Below are positions 18,094 through 27,536 of a DNA stretch of 64,000 bases, piece by piece. Source of the DNA: CAVQCX01 sp963775335 (GTDB lineage: Bacteria; Pseudomonadota; Gammaproteobacteria; Chromatiales; Chromatiaceae); NCBI GenBank assembly GCA_963775335.1, contig CAVZIJ010000002.1, positions 1-64,000 of the forward strand, in the 5' to 3' direction. The position numbers were made by a program, and so were the translations under genes. Within the stretch, counting starts at the first letter, position 1; the number at the start of each line of letters is the position of its first letter. Under the pieces are notes generated by a model. That model was not told the DNA's origin. It did no database searches and saw only the letters and a list, made by a program, of their open reading frames with translations.

Positions 18094-18346
18094 GTCAAGG
18101 GTTGGGATCGAAAGGCCGTGGCGAGCAGGGCCTTGTGGGTCAGTGACCCTGCAGGGTCAGGTCTTGCAATCAAGCAATTGGAGAATTGACGCGAGTCAAG
18201 AGTCAGCGGGGTCAGTGCTTGGCTCGCAGTGTCCGAAGCGAAGCAATGGGCTCAGACACTTACAACCCCATCAGCCTCATACTACGGGGCGGCGTGGCTG
18301 TAGCGGCTGGATTCGCCATTGCGGATGATGTAGCCCCAGCGATCCC
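18094..18346. other. Non-coding stretch with a TGACCC-type repeat
   Basis: No gene is supported. Bases 18138-18180 contain GTGACCCTGCAGGGTCAGGTCTTGC, a small palindrome whose reverse strand reads GCAAGACCTGACCC, matching the motif beside the RAYT gene at 46244-46341. Confidence 0.45.
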
Positions 18347-18466
18347 ATCGAGTGCGGCCATGCCCTTCTCGGCAATGAGCCTTTCCAAGCGAGCGGCGAG
18401 GGCCTTGTTGTAGCAGAGCACGAGGATCGGCCGCGCGAGCGCTTTCGCCAGATGCAGGCAGCGCGC
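18347..18466 (-). pseudogene. Helicase/nuclease N-terminal relic
   Basis: About 40 codons on the reverse strand (LAKALARPILVLCYNKALAARL) resemble the segment after Walker A in UvrD-like helicases, where LLTCYNxPLAxxL is common. Flanking sequence shows no further helicase motifs. It may be debris of the same gene type as the tails at 8782 and 9667. Confidence 0.45.
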
Positions 18467-18782
18467 CCTCGGGGGAGAGGGGTGTCTTGGGCCGCTGTCG
18501 TGGCGCTTTCTCCCGAAGAAAGAAGACCAGTCAAACCCGTCAAGCGAGTCAGCGGGCACTCTCGGCGTCCTGCAGGATCTTAGTCCCGAGATCCGCGACT
18601 TGGGAAGAGGCCACATCGCCGCGACCGAGCCCTTGCGCCGTGCGTCACCCCAAGCTGCGGCCGCTCAGAGTAGAATAGGTGCGTTTTTCCGAATCCCGCG
18701 CCAAGCACCAGCCGTCATCGCACCATCGGGGCCGCATGGACGACGCGGGACTCCCGCTCCGAATCGCTCAGGAATCGATTTG
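18467..18782. other. Non-coding stretch upstream of the GMC oxidoreductase gene
   Basis: Nothing recognisable is seen. The frame upstream of 18783 is open back to 18600 but has no homology and is not counted as coding. Confidence 0.4.
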
Positions 18783-20324
18783 ATGTTCACAGACGCACGA
18801 GAGCTGCCCGACCATACCGGGGTCCAGGCGGACCTGGCCATCATCGGGGGCGGAGCGGCCGGCATTACGGTGGCCCGGGCCCTGGCGGGTACCGGCCTGC
18901 GCATCTGCCTCGCGGAGTCCGGAGGGATGCAGTACGACCCGGACGTCCAGGCCCTCTACGACGGCCAGAGCGTGGGGATCGACTACTCGCTGACCTTCAA
19001 CCGGCTGCGCTACTTCGGCGGCAGCACCAACCACTGGGGCGGGTACTGCAGCCCGCTGGACCCCATCGATTTCGAGAAACGCGACTGGGTGCCCCACAGC
19101 GGCTGGCCCTTCGGGCGCGAGGAGATCGAGCCCTACTATAGCCCCGCTTGCGAGGTGGTGGAGATCGGCCCGCCCCGGTTCGAGGACCTGGACTATTGGC
19201 GCAGGGAGACCGGCGCCCCGTTGCTGGCGCAGAGCACCGGGCGCTTTCGCACCCGCGTGGTGCAATTCAGCCCGCCGACCCGTTTCGGGCAGCGCTACGG
19301 GGCAGAGCTTGCGGCATCCAAGAACGTCCAGGTCCTGCTCAATGCCACCGTGGTGAACATCGCTGCCGCGCCCAATGGTGACCACATCACCCACTTGGGC
19401 GTACGCACCCTCACGGGCCTCACCCACCGCATCCGGGCCAGGCGGTTCGTGCTGGCGACCGGCGCCCTGGAGAACCCGCGCCTGCTGCTGCTCTCGGACG
19501 ACGTGGTGCGCCCCGGTCTCGGCAACCAACACGATCTGGTCGGGCGCTACTTCATGGAGCACCCTCACCTGTCCGGATTCGGCGAGATGGTCGTCGCGCA
19601 GCCTAAGCGGCTGCCGTCGATTTACTACAACCGCGTGAAGGTCGAGGGCCACTCCGCCCAGGCGGGTCTGGTCCCCACAAAAGAGACCTTGCGCAACGGC
19701 AGGCTGCTGAATGCCACGTTCATGATGGGATTCGCCGGAGAGTACCGCGACCGCAATCGGCCCGGGCTCGGACCGGGACCGACCGCCGCCCACAAGGCAA
19801 TGCTGCGGGCCGCACGCCGCTTCCTCGCCGACGGCACTGGGCCGCTGGACCCGTCGGACCCGAGCTACGCGGGCATCTGGCTCGGGATCGGCTGTGCCTG
19901 CGAGCAGGCACCGAACCCCGACAGCCGCCTGTCCCTCTCCAACGAGCTCGATGCCCTGGGGCAGCGCAAGTCCCGCCTGGACTGGCGCTTGAGCTCCCAG
20001 GATCGGCACAGCGTGGTGCACCATATCCGCATGCTGGGCCTGGAGCTGGCGAGCCCGGGGATCGGTCGTATGTTGATCAACGTCGACGACGACGGCATAT
20101 GGCCCGAACAGGTGAGCGGAGGCAGCCACCACATGGGCACTACCCGCATGCACGATGACCCGAAGCAGGGCGTGGTGGACCGAAACTGCCGGGTCCACGG
20201 CATCGATAACCTCTACGTCGCCGGCAGCTCGGTGTTTCCCACCTCCGGGGCGTCCAATCCGACGCTCAACCTCGTCGCGCTGGCCCTGCGGCTGGCCGAT
20301 CACCTGAAGGCCCAGCGAACATGA
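18783..20324 (+). CDS. GMC-family FAD-dependent oxidoreductase
   Basis: The 513-residue enzyme has an N-terminal FAD-binding motif (LAIIGGGAAGITVARAL, residues ~15-31), the GSTNHWGGYC segment, and the C-terminal GMC domain with GGSHHMGTTRMHDDP and AGSSVFPTSGASNPTLNLVALALRLAD. The histidine in SHHMGT is the likely catalytic base. It should oxidise an alcohol or sugar-type substrate, passing electrons through FAD. The stop overlaps the start of the next gene (ATGA, 20321-20324), which encodes a small Tat-exported partner, as in gluconate and fructose dehydrogenases. The enzyme has no signal of its own, so it may be co-exported with that partner. Substrate unknown. Confidence 0.87.
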   Translation: MFTDARELPDHTGVQADLAIIGGGAAGITVARALAGTGLRICLAESGGMQYDPDVQALYDGQSVGIDYSLTFNRLRYFGGSTNHWGGYCSPLDPIDFEKRDWVPHSGWPFGREEIEPYYSPACEVVEIGPPRFEDLDYWRRETGAPLLAQSTGRFRTRVVQFSPPTRFGQRYGAELAASKNVQVLLNATVVNIAAAPNGDHITHLGVRTLTGLTHRIRARRFVLATGALENPRLLLLSDDVVRPGLGNQHDLVGRYFMEHPHLSGFGEMVVAQPKRLPSIYYNRVKVEGHSAQAGLVPTKETLRNGRLLNATFMMGFAGEYRDRNRPGLGPGPTAAHKAMLRAARRFLADGTGPLDPSDPSYAGIWLGIGCACEQAPNPDSRLSLSNELDALGQRKSRLDWRLSSQDRHSVVHHIRMLGLELASPGIGRMLINVDDDGIWPEQVSGGSHHMGTTRMHDDPKQGVVDRNCRVHGIDNLYVAGSSVFPTSGASNPTLNLVALALRLADHLKAQRT

Positions 20325-20737
20325 GCCCCACGACCGAGCCCGAAACCAACGCCGGAGGCGTCAGCCGCCGCGAATTCCTGCTAGGCACGATCGCCTCGGC
20401 GATCGCCCTGGGGGGCTGCGGGGCCATGAAACCCTGGATGGTAGACGCACCGGCGCCGGACTGGCTCGCCGCGGCCTGCGGCGACTACGCCGCCGCCGCA
20501 CGCTTCGGCAAGGCCTATCTCACCGAGCATCCGAAGGAGGCGCAACGCGAGTTGCTCGAGGCCGCCATCACAAAGGCCGCGGGCCCGGCCCATTCGGGGA
20601 CGGAGACCCCGTTCCAGCGGCTCGATCGCAGGGTACGGGCCGAGTACGTCCGGGATGACACCGTGCTGGTCGAGCGCTGGATCCTCAGCCGCACCGAAGC
20701 ACGGGTCTACGCGCTGGCGGCCCTGCACTCGGCGTGA
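20321..20737 (+). CDS. Small Tat-exported partner of the GMC oxidoreductase
   Basis: The 138-residue protein has a twin-arginine signal (VSRREFLLGTIASAIALGGC, whose end also resembles a lipobox), followed by a helical domain without recognised cofactor motifs. Its position, ATGA-coupled to a GMC oxidoreductase gene, and its size resemble the gamma/subunit-3 proteins of membrane-bound gluconate 2-dehydrogenase-type complexes, which carry the catalytic subunit through the Tat system. It therefore probably places the complex in the periplasm. No dihaem cytochrome subunit gene follows. Confidence 0.7.
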   Translation: MSPTTEPETNAGGVSRREFLLGTIASAIALGGCGAMKPWMVDAPAPDWLAAACGDYAAAARFGKAYLTEHPKEAQRELLEAAITKAAGPAHSGTETPFQRLDRRVRAEYVRDDTVLVERWILSRTEARVYALAALHSA

Positions 20738-20805
20738 GACGGAGTCCGCTAGACCGCCGGGCTCCTGCTTCGACGGCCTTGGATCCACGTATTTTTGCGG
20801 CCCGT

Positions 20806-21645
20806 TTACTCGGGCACCAGCCAGCGCTGGCGTACCTCTCCGAGGTCCGGGGCGAGGCGGGCAAGGACCACCGGCAGCCGCTCGCTCAGCTCCCCGGGCA
20901 AGGTCCAGGGCGGATTGACCACCAGCATTCCGCTGCCGTACATGCCCCGCTGCGGGCCCCGCGGACGCACCAGCAGCTCGGTCTGAAGGATCTTGCGCAC
21001 CCCACTGCGCTCGATCGCGGCCAGCATCGGGCGCTCGCGCGCCTGGGGGAGCAGCGGATACCAGAGGGCGAACACTCCCGTCGGCCACTTGCGGCAGGCT
21101 CCCAGCAGGGCGGCAACTACGTCCGAGTAATCCTCCTTGACCTCGTAAGGTGGATCGATCAGCACCAGCCCGCGGCGCTCGGGGGGCGGTACCAGGGCAC
21201 CGAGGGCCTCGAGCCCGTTTCGGCCGTGGACCCCGAGGCGCCGATCCCCCGCGGCGAAGGCGCGGAGGGCCTCCAGATCCGTCGGATGTAGCTCCACGAG
21301 GGCTGCCCTGTCCTGCGTCCGCAGGCCGGCCCGGATCAACGCCGGGGAGCCGGGATAGCGACGGAGCTCCGCACTGGGGCTCCCCTCGCGCAGCGCCTGT
21401 CGGTACAGTACCGGCAGCGGCCCGCTGTCGGACGGCGGCCAGAGGCGCGCAATGCCCTCCTCATGCTCGCGCACCTTGAGGGCCTGGGGCGAGCCGAGGT
21501 CGTAGCTGGCGGCGCCGGCGTGGGTGTCGAGCACGAAAAAGGGCGTCTCTTTCCGGCCCAGCCATGCCAGGAGCAGGGCGAGCACCAGGTGTTTGTGCAC
21601 GTCCGCGAAGTTGCCAGCATGGAAGCCGTGGCGGTAGCTCAGCAT
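20806..21645 (-). CDS. rlmJ: 23S rRNA (adenine(2030)-N6)-methyltransferase RlmJ
   Basis: The 279-residue protein starts MLSYRHGFHAGNFADVHKH, the hallmark N-terminus of RlmJ, and has the catalytic N6-adenine motif DPPYE at ~165 and the C-terminal GMYGSGMLVVNPPW. RlmJ methylates A2030 of 23S rRNA. Length matches the family. It is convergent with the GMC gene pair and monocistronic. Confidence 0.95.
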   Translation of the reverse strand: MLSYRHGFHAGNFADVHKHLVLALLLAWLGRKETPFFVLDTHAGAASYDLGSPQALKVREHEEGIARLWPPSDSGPLPVLYRQALREGSPSAELRRYPGSPALIRAGLRTQDRAALVELHPTDLEALRAFAAGDRRLGVHGRNGLEALGALVPPPERRGLVLIDPPYEVKEDYSDVVAALLGACRKWPTGVFALWYPLLPQARERPMLAAIERSGVRKILQTELLVRPRGPQRGMYGSGMLVVNPPWTLPGELSERLPVVLARLAPDLGEVRQRWLVPE

Positions 21646-22022
21646 GTTCGGCGGTCTCTTTGTCGAAGAGAGTCTTGGCTCTCAGGGTTCTTGTCACCGC
21701 CAACCACCGCATCAGCCAATCCGGTCCGGGCGTCAGGTAGCCACTGCGCACCAACCTGACCTACAGAAACCCACGTCCGAAAACCCACGCACAGGGTGGA
21801 CGGGGTTGCGAAGCTACCCGACATCTTTGCTTCGGGCCACGCGAGCCCAGGCTCCGCCGCCGGCTCGGGCTACTCGGACTGCCGCGTCAGGTAGGCGCTG
21901 CGCGCCAATCTGACGATCGCTCTGCGTCAACGCCGTTCGCGAGCTGGAGCTCGCTTCTACGCTCCTTGTCTATCGTCCGGCTCCTGTCCACACCGCTTCC
22001 CGCTCCGACCATCCGGGGCGGC
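21646..22022. other. Intergenic region with two related hairpins
   Basis: No gene. Two REP-like hairpins at 21731-21760 and 21885-21915 share the frame GTCAGGTAG(C/G)C..TGCGC(A/G)CCAA(C/T)CTGAC: the outer stem GTCAGGT/CTGAC is constant and the inner stem differs. Confidence 0.6.
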
Positions 22023-23423
22023 TCAAATCACCTTGGAGAAGCTCCGCGAGGGCCGCTCGGCACTGAGATAGGCGTCGAAAGTCATGCAGATGTTGCGGAT
22101 CAGCAGACGACCCTTGGTCTCAACGTCGATGCGCTGGTCGCCCACCCGTACCAAGCCGTCGGCCTCCATGCCGCGCAAACGACTCAGCTCGTTCGCGAAA
22201 TAGTCCGCGAAACGGATTCCCCAGGCCGCCTCCACGGCGGAGAAGCTCAGGGTGAAGTGGCAGATCAGCCTGGTGATGACGTCACGTCGGATCTCGTCAT
22301 CGCGGGTGAGGGTCAGGCCACGGAACACAGCCAGCTCACCGGCGTCGATACGGGCGTAGTACTCCTCCAGCGTGCGCATGTTCTGGGCGTAGGTCGGGCC
22401 GACCATGCCGATCGAGGTCACCCCGATGCCGACGAGGTCGCAGTCGGCATGGGTGGAGTAGCCCTGGAAGTTGCGATACAGGGTGCCGTCGCGCTGGGCC
22501 ACCGCGAGCTCATCGTCGGGACGCGCGAAGTGATCCATGCCGATATAGACGTACCCGGCGGTCGCGAGCCGCTCCCCGGTCATCTGCAGGATGTCGAGCT
22601 TCTCTTGGGGTACGGGCAGATCCGCGGCATTGATGCGCCGCTGGGGCTTGAAGCGCTCCGGCAGATGCGCGTAGTTAAACACCGAGAGTCGGTCGGGCGC
22701 GAAGTCGATGATGCGCTCCAGGGTGTGCTCGAAAGAGCTGCGGGTCTGAAACGGCAGCCCGTAGATAAGGTCGATGCTGACCGAGCGGAATCCCTGCTCG
22801 CGTGCGGCGTCCAGGACCTCGAGGGTCTCCGCCTCGGTCTGGATGCGGTTCACCGCCCGTTGCACACGTGGGTCGAAGTCCTGTACGCCGAGGCTCATGC
22901 GGTTGAACCCGAGCGCGCGCAGCAGGGCGACCGTCTCCGCGCTCGCCTCCCGGGGGTCGATCTCGATGGAGTACTCGCCGCTGTCGTCGTCCGCCAGGCT
23001 GAAATGCCGCCCGGTCTCCTCCATCAGCCCGCGCATCTGGGTGTGGCTGATGAACGTAGGGGTACCCCCGCCCCAGTGGAGCTGCTCGACCCTCCGGCTG
23101 CGATCGAAGAGCTGGCCCTGCAGGGCCAGCTCCCGATACACCCGATCCAGGTAGGGGGGTGCCTTGGTGCGGTCCTTGGTCGCAATCTTGTTGCAGGCGC
23201 AGTAGAAGCAGACCGTGTCGCAGAACGGAATATGGAAATAGAGCGACAGCGGGTTGCCGCGCTCATTGGTGGCCTCCGCTGCGGCCCGATACTGCGCCGG
23301 ACCGAATCCGTCATGGAACTGGACCGCAGTCGGATAGGACGTATAGCGCGGTCCCGACTGGTCGTACTTCTCGATGAGCGACTGATCGAATACGAGGGCT
23401 TGTTCCATGGGGTCTACGCTCAC
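22023..23423 (-). CDS. hemN: Oxygen-independent coproporphyrinogen III oxidase HemN
   Basis: This radical SAM enzyme converts coproporphyrinogen III to protoporphyrinogen IX without oxygen. The 466-residue sequence has SGPRYTSYPTA near the start, the cluster motif CDTVCFYCACN (CxxxCxxC) at ~62-70, GGGTPTF, and the HemN C-terminal region. Length and both ends match HemN and not the shorter HemW. The chosen start is GTG 23423 (MSVDP...), which aligns with E. coli HemN; ATG 23408 is an alternative. It lies downstream of prmB and a small unknown gene on the same strand. Confidence 0.95.
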   Translation of the reverse strand: MSVDPMEQALVFDQSLIEKYDQSGPRYTSYPTAVQFHDGFGPAQYRAAAEATNERGNPLSLYFHIPFCDTVCFYCACNKIATKDRTKAPPYLDRVYRELALQGQLFDRSRRVEQLHWGGGTPTFISHTQMRGLMEETGRHFSLADDDSGEYSIEIDPREASAETVALLRALGFNRMSLGVQDFDPRVQRAVNRIQTEAETLEVLDAAREQGFRSVSIDLIYGLPFQTRSSFEHTLERIIDFAPDRLSVFNYAHLPERFKPQRRINAADLPVPQEKLDILQMTGERLATAGYVYIGMDHFARPDDELAVAQRDGTLYRNFQGYSTHADCDLVGIGVTSIGMVGPTYAQNMRTLEEYYARIDAGELAVFRGLTLTRDDEIRRDVITRLICHFTLSFSAVEAAWGIRFADYFANELSRLRGMEADGLVRVGDQRIDVETKGRLLIRNICMTFDAYLSAERPSRSFSKVI

Positions 23424-23538
23424 GCATCCGGCAGTTGTATCCCGCAGCCCCCGCGCCGGAGTCGGGGTCTGCGGACATTGGTTGCGACACGGGGCACGCG
23501 ACCCGGGCTCGGACTAGACCCGGTCATCCCGGTCCCGG

Positions 23539-23862
23539 TCAGTCCTCGGCCTCGTCCACTTCCAGACCCTTGCGGTGGGTCTCGTTGATCTGGCGAAGCA
23601 GCGTGTAGAAAGGGATCTCGTCGGCATTGGTGGCGGCAACGTCCATGAAAGCCAGATCCTCCCGCCCGAAGGCGTAGGTGCCCGTCTTCATCGACTGGTA
23701 CACCGCGTTGATCCCGTCCTGCAACGGACCGAGAAACGCAGGAAACCGCTGCAGGTCCTCCATCTCGAACTCCAGGCATTCTCGTAGGTCCTGGACCTCG
23801 AACACCGCCTGCTTGATCCAGTCGATGTACTCTTCCGCACTCTTCGCTCGCCGCAAGGCCAT
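23539..23862 (-). CDS. Conserved-looking small protein between prmB and hemN
   Basis: The 107-residue product is acidic and predicted mainly helical (EYIDWIKQAVFEVQDLRECLEFEMED; INAVYQSMKTGTYAFGREDL). It has no signal or membrane segment and I do not recognise a family. It starts 3 bases after the prmB stop (prmB ends at 23866), so the two are probably cotranscribed. Balanced codon use and clean context suggest a real gene. Confidence 0.7.
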   Translation of the reverse strand: MALRRAKSAEEYIDWIKQAVFEVQDLRECLEFEMEDLQRFPAFLGPLQDGINAVYQSMKTGTYAFGREDLAFMDVAATNADEIPFYTLLRQINETHRKGLEVDEAED

Positions 23863-23865
23863 GGG

Positions 23866-24792
23866 TCACTCCGAAAGGTCCGACGCGAACAGGGCTCGAT
23901 GCTCTTCGAGCTGGGCGGCGCTCAGCAGGAACACCCCCTCGCCGCCGCGCTCAAGATCGAGCCACACGAACGGGACCTCGGGATAGCGCGCGGCGAGCGC
24001 TTCGGCGCTGAGCCCGACCTCGACCAGGATGATACCACCCGGCGTCAGGTGTTTCGGCGCAGCCCGCAGGATTTGCGCCACGACATCGAGCCCTTCCTCG
24101 CCGGCCTCCAGCCCCAGCGCGGGTTCGTGCCGGTATTCCTCGGGGAGCCGCTCCATCTCCTCGCGGGCCACATAGGGGGGATTGGAGACGATCAGGTCGT
24201 AAACGTCGTCGGCTCCCAGGGCCAGGAACAAGTCCGAGCGGATCAGACGCACACGCTCGTGCAGCCCGTGGCGCTCCACGTTGATACGCGCCACCTCTAG
24301 GGCGGGCTCCGAGATGTCGACCGCGTCCACTCGCGCATTCGGAAAAAAATGAGCGCAGGCCACCGCGATGCAGCCGCTGCCCGTGCACAGATCGAGGATA
24401 TGGGTCACCCGCTCAGCCTCCACCCAGGGCGCGAGCTGCCCTTCGAGCAGCTCGGCGATGGGAGAGCGCGGCACCAGCACCCGATCGTCCACGTAGAAGC
24501 TCAGGCCGGCGAAGCGTGCCTCGTGGGTGAGATAAGGGACGGGCACCCTGCCTTCGATGCGGCGGCGCAGCAGCGAGCGTATGGCATCGCGCTCCTCCAC
24601 CGTAAGCCGGCAGTCCAGGTACGCCGGCGACAGCTCGTAGTCCAGGCGCACCGCGTGCAGGACCAGGGTGAGGGCCTCGTCCAGGGCATTATCGGTACCG
24701 TGACCGAAGAACGCGCCTGCCTCGTTGAGGCGGCTGGCGCCCCAGCGCACGTAGTCGCGCAGTGTCCGCAGGTCATCGTCGTCGGCACCCAT
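23866..24792 (-). CDS. prmB: Ribosomal protein L3 N5-glutamine methyltransferase PrmB
   Basis: The 308-residue SAM methyltransferase has motif I ILDLCTGSGCIA, the glutamine-binding NPPYV motif and an N-terminal helical domain. It resembles both PrmC and PrmB; the N-terminal RDYVRWGASRLNEAGAFFGHGTDNALDEA is characteristic of PrmB, which modifies L3. It is likely first in a unit with 23539-23862 and possibly hemN. It is divergent from the histidine kinase at 24920 across 127 bases. Confidence 0.92.
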   Translation of the reverse strand: MGADDDDLRTLRDYVRWGASRLNEAGAFFGHGTDNALDEALTLVLHAVRLDYELSPAYLDCRLTVEERDAIRSLLRRRIEGRVPVPYLTHEARFAGLSFYVDDRVLVPRSPIAELLEGQLAPWVEAERVTHILDLCTGSGCIAVACAHFFPNARVDAVDISEPALEVARINVERHGLHERVRLIRSDLFLALGADDVYDLIVSNPPYVAREEMERLPEEYRHEPALGLEAGEEGLDVVAQILRAAPKHLTPGGIILVEVGLSAEALAARYPEVPFVWLDLERGGEGVFLLSAAQLEEHRALFASDLSE

Positions 24793-24919
24793 GATCGCGC
24801 CATCATAGCCAACCGAGGCAGGCCACAGAAGCTACCTTCATGGAGATCGCCACGCGGCTCGGGTAGTATCGGACCCGTTCCCGGAGCACCGCCGGGACCG
24901 TTCCGAGCCCAGCGAGACC

Positions 24920-26872
24920 GTGACCAGCCGATTCAGTTTTCCCCGCACACTGAAGTTCCAGATCACCGGGGCGCTCCTGTTGATTCTCGTGCTGTTCGGG
25001 CTCGCCCTGCATTTCACCTCCAAGGCCCTGAAGGAGCAGGGACACAGCAACGTCCTGCTCAGTCTCGCCGGCAAGCTGCAGCTCACCTCCGAGCAGCTGG
25101 CCATCCAGGGCATGAATTACAAGGAGAACGCACCGCGTGACCCCGCGACCTACCGGCGGGACCTGCGGCTCTACTACCAGGACCTGATGGCCCACGTCAT
25201 GACCTTCGACCGCATCTCCGCGTCGTTCATGCACGGCACTTTCGGACCCGAGCTCACGGGATTCGACCGGATGGTGCGGCCAACCCTGTCGCAGGACACC
25301 CTGAGGGCCGTGGATCGGCTCCAGGCGGTCTGGAAGGCCTACCGCGCGGGCTTGGGCAGCGCCCTGGGACCGGATGAGGCGGAGCCGCGTCTGGAGAAAG
25401 GGGCCGATTTCGTGATCGCCGAGCACGCCGGCCTCAACCGGGCGACCGATGGACTGATGCGCGCCTACCAGGCCCAGGTCGCGGAACAGCTACAGCTGAT
25501 CAACTGGATCAATGCCGGCGCCTGGCTCGGCGCCGTGCTGATTACGTTGGGCATACTGCTGTGGTTCTTCCTGCGGGTGCTCAGGCCGCTGGACCGGGCG
25601 GTCCTGGGATTCCGCCAAGTGGCGCAGGGAGATTTCGGGCACCAGGTGGAGAGCAGCGGAGACCATGAGATCGCGTGGCTGACCGATTCATTCAACCGGC
25701 TCTCCCGCCGGCTGTATGCGTTCTTTCGCCTGATCGACCGCATACAGCAGGGCAGTGACCTGGACGACACCCTGCGCTTCGTCGCCGAGGAGTTTCCGGC
25801 GCTCCTGCCGCTGGACTGGGTCGGGGTGCTGTTCGTCACCGGAAACGGGGCGTCGATCAAGCTGGAGCGGGCCTATGTCGACGGCCATCCACAGGTCATC
25901 CCAAATGCCCATTTCTCGCTGGAGGGTACCCTGCTCAAACGGGCCATAGCCAGCGGCGAGCCGCTGCACATCCCCAACGTCTCGCAGACCGCAGGGGCGG
26001 ACGCGCGCTACCGCTTTCTGAGCCTGCTCAGCGCATCCGGCGCCAAGGATGCGATCTTCCTGCCCGTGACCGAACAGAGCCCGCTGCCCGGCGTGCTGGT
26101 GTTCGCGTCACGCCGTCCGCACACCTATTCCCGCGACCACCTGGAGCTGCTGGCGAACATCGCCGGCCTGGTGACCCACAGCTTCGGGCGTACGCTGCGT
26201 CTCGTCGAGCACGCGCGGCTCGCGGCCATCGGACAGTTCGCATCAGGAATCGCCCATGAGGTGCGCAGCCCGCTGACGACGATCACCCTGGCATTGGATT
26301 ATTTCTGCCAGGCGGACCTGCCCGGCTCCGCCGGAAAAAGGGCATTGCTCGCCAGGCAGGAGGCAAATCGCGTGGCGAGGCTGGTGGAGGAGATGTTGGT
26401 CTACGCCAAGCCCCTGCGTCTGGACCTGCGCGAGCTCAACCTGACGGCCCTGGTCGCGGACTTCATCCAGACCCATGGCGGGCTCGCGACGCCTCGTTCC
26501 CAAACCTTGGAGCTGAGCGACGGGGCTCACCACGGACGCATCCTCGGCGACCGCGACCGCCTCCTTCAGGTGCTGATCAACCTCACTCAGAACGCCTGCG
26601 AGGCAGCCCCGGAGGACAGCCGGATCGCTTTGAGGCTGTCGCAACAGTCCGATCTGGGCACGTTGACCCTGAGCGTCGAAAACCCCGGCCCACCCATACC
26701 GGCGGAGGCCCTGTCCCGTCTCACCGAGCCCTTCTTCACGACCAAGGCCGACGGCACCGGGCTGGGGCTGGCCATCGTCAAACGCCTGGTGGACGCACAC
26801 GGAGGCGAGCTCAATATCAGCTCTGACCCCCAGCTCACCCGGTTCCAAGTCACCCTGCCCCTCGCCGGTTGA
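24920..26872 (+). CDS. Orphan HAMP-GAF sensor histidine kinase (NtrB-like ATPase)
   Basis: The 650-residue protein has a membrane segment at ~13-33, a PilJ-like periplasmic region (LLSLAGKLQLTSEQLAIQG), a second membrane segment at ~197-217, HAMP to ~270, a GAF domain at ~285-420, the H-box GIAHEVRSPLTT at ~443, the N-box NLTQNACEA and the G-box GTGLGLAIVKRL. It would autophosphorylate on that histidine. The start is GTG 24920; no earlier ATG fits. No response-regulator gene is adjacent, so its partner is elsewhere. The PilJ-like input suggests sensing of small ligands such as nitrate-type molecules, which is speculative. Confidence 0.9.
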   Translation: MTSRFSFPRTLKFQITGALLLILVLFGLALHFTSKALKEQGHSNVLLSLAGKLQLTSEQLAIQGMNYKENAPRDPATYRRDLRLYYQDLMAHVMTFDRISASFMHGTFGPELTGFDRMVRPTLSQDTLRAVDRLQAVWKAYRAGLGSALGPDEAEPRLEKGADFVIAEHAGLNRATDGLMRAYQAQVAEQLQLINWINAGAWLGAVLITLGILLWFFLRVLRPLDRAVLGFRQVAQGDFGHQVESSGDHEIAWLTDSFNRLSRRLYAFFRLIDRIQQGSDLDDTLRFVAEEFPALLPLDWVGVLFVTGNGASIKLERAYVDGHPQVIPNAHFSLEGTLLKRAIASGEPLHIPNVSQTAGADARYRFLSLLSASGAKDAIFLPVTEQSPLPGVLVFASRRPHTYSRDHLELLANIAGLVTHSFGRTLRLVEHARLAAIGQFASGIAHEVRSPLTTITLALDYFCQADLPGSAGKRALLARQEANRVARLVEEMLVYAKPLRLDLRELNLTALVADFIQTHGGLATPRSQTLELSDGAHHGRILGDRDRLLQVLINLTQNACEAAPEDSRIALRLSQQSDLGTLTLSVENPGPPIPAEALSRLTEPFFTTKADGTGLGLAIVKRLVDAHGGELNISSDPQLTRFQVTLPLAG

Positions 26873-26902
26873 AGGGCCCCGCCGGAGCCGTTGGGAGACC
26901 GC

Positions 26903-27373
26903 TCAGGCGGCGCTTCGGGTCTGCTGCAGCATCAGCTGACGCTCTTTCTGGCGTCGGGCCGTCTCCTGGACCGCGCCCCGGCTCACCAGATCTCCGAGCG
27001 AGATGCCGCACAGAAAATCGTAGATCTCTGCGCTCAGCTCGTCCCAGAGCGTGTGGGTCAGGCAGCGCTGACCGGCGTGGCAGTTCTCACGGCCCTTGCA
27101 GCGGGTGAATTCCACCCATTCGTCCACTGCGCAGATGATGTTGGCGATCGAGATCTCCCCCGCCGGCCGGGCCAGGTGATACCCACCGCCGGGCCCGCGG
27201 ATTCCCTTGACCAGCTCCTTGTTGCGCAGACACGCAAAGAGCTGCTCCAGGTAGGACAGCGAGATGCCTTGATTGGCCGAGATATCTGCCAGGGTCACAG
27301 GTCCCTGACTCTCGTGCAGGGCCAGGTCGAGCATCGCCGTGACCGCGTAACGTCCCTTGGTGGAAAGTCTCAT
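26903..27373 (-). CDS. iscR: Rrf2-family Fe-S regulator IscR
   Basis: The 156-residue protein has the N-terminal winged helix (MRLSTKGRYAVTAMLDLALH) and the [2Fe-2S]-binding cysteines at 92, 98 and 104 (CKGRENCHAGQRC), identical in spacing to E. coli IscR. It would sense Fe-S status and repress or activate Fe-S assembly genes. No iscSUA genes follow: the gene is convergent with the kinase, so it is detached from the usual operon. A palindromic IscR-like site lies upstream at 27402-27426, consistent with autoregulation. Confidence 0.92.
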   Translation of the reverse strand: MRLSTKGRYAVTAMLDLALHESQGPVTLADISANQGISLSYLEQLFACLRNKELVKGIRGPGGGYHLARPAGEISIANIICAVDEWVEFTRCKGRENCHAGQRCLTHTLWDELSAEIYDFLCGISLGDLVSRGAVQETARRQKERQLMLQQTRSAA

Positions 27374-27401
27374 GGCGCTATCTCCGTCCGAGTGAATCGG
27401 T

Positions 27402-27426
27402 ATTACCGAGTAAAATACTCAGAGAT
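27402..27426 (-). promoter_or_regulatory. Candidate IscR binding site upstream of iscR
   Basis: On the reverse strand TCTGAGTATTTTACTCGGTAA contains the dyad GAGTA-TTT-TACTC and resembles the type 1 site in the E. coli iscR promoter (core ATTTACTCGGGAAT). A TTGACT hexamer (-35-like) lies about 40 bases further upstream. Confidence 0.55.
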
Positions 27427-27536
27427 AGGCTAGCTTTAACTAAGTGAATTAGTCAAGAAAAATCTGCGGCCTCGTGTACACGCGTAGGGGCCGAGGGAAG
27501 GGGTGTTTTCGGAGGTCGTCTCAGGCCGCGGCGCGA

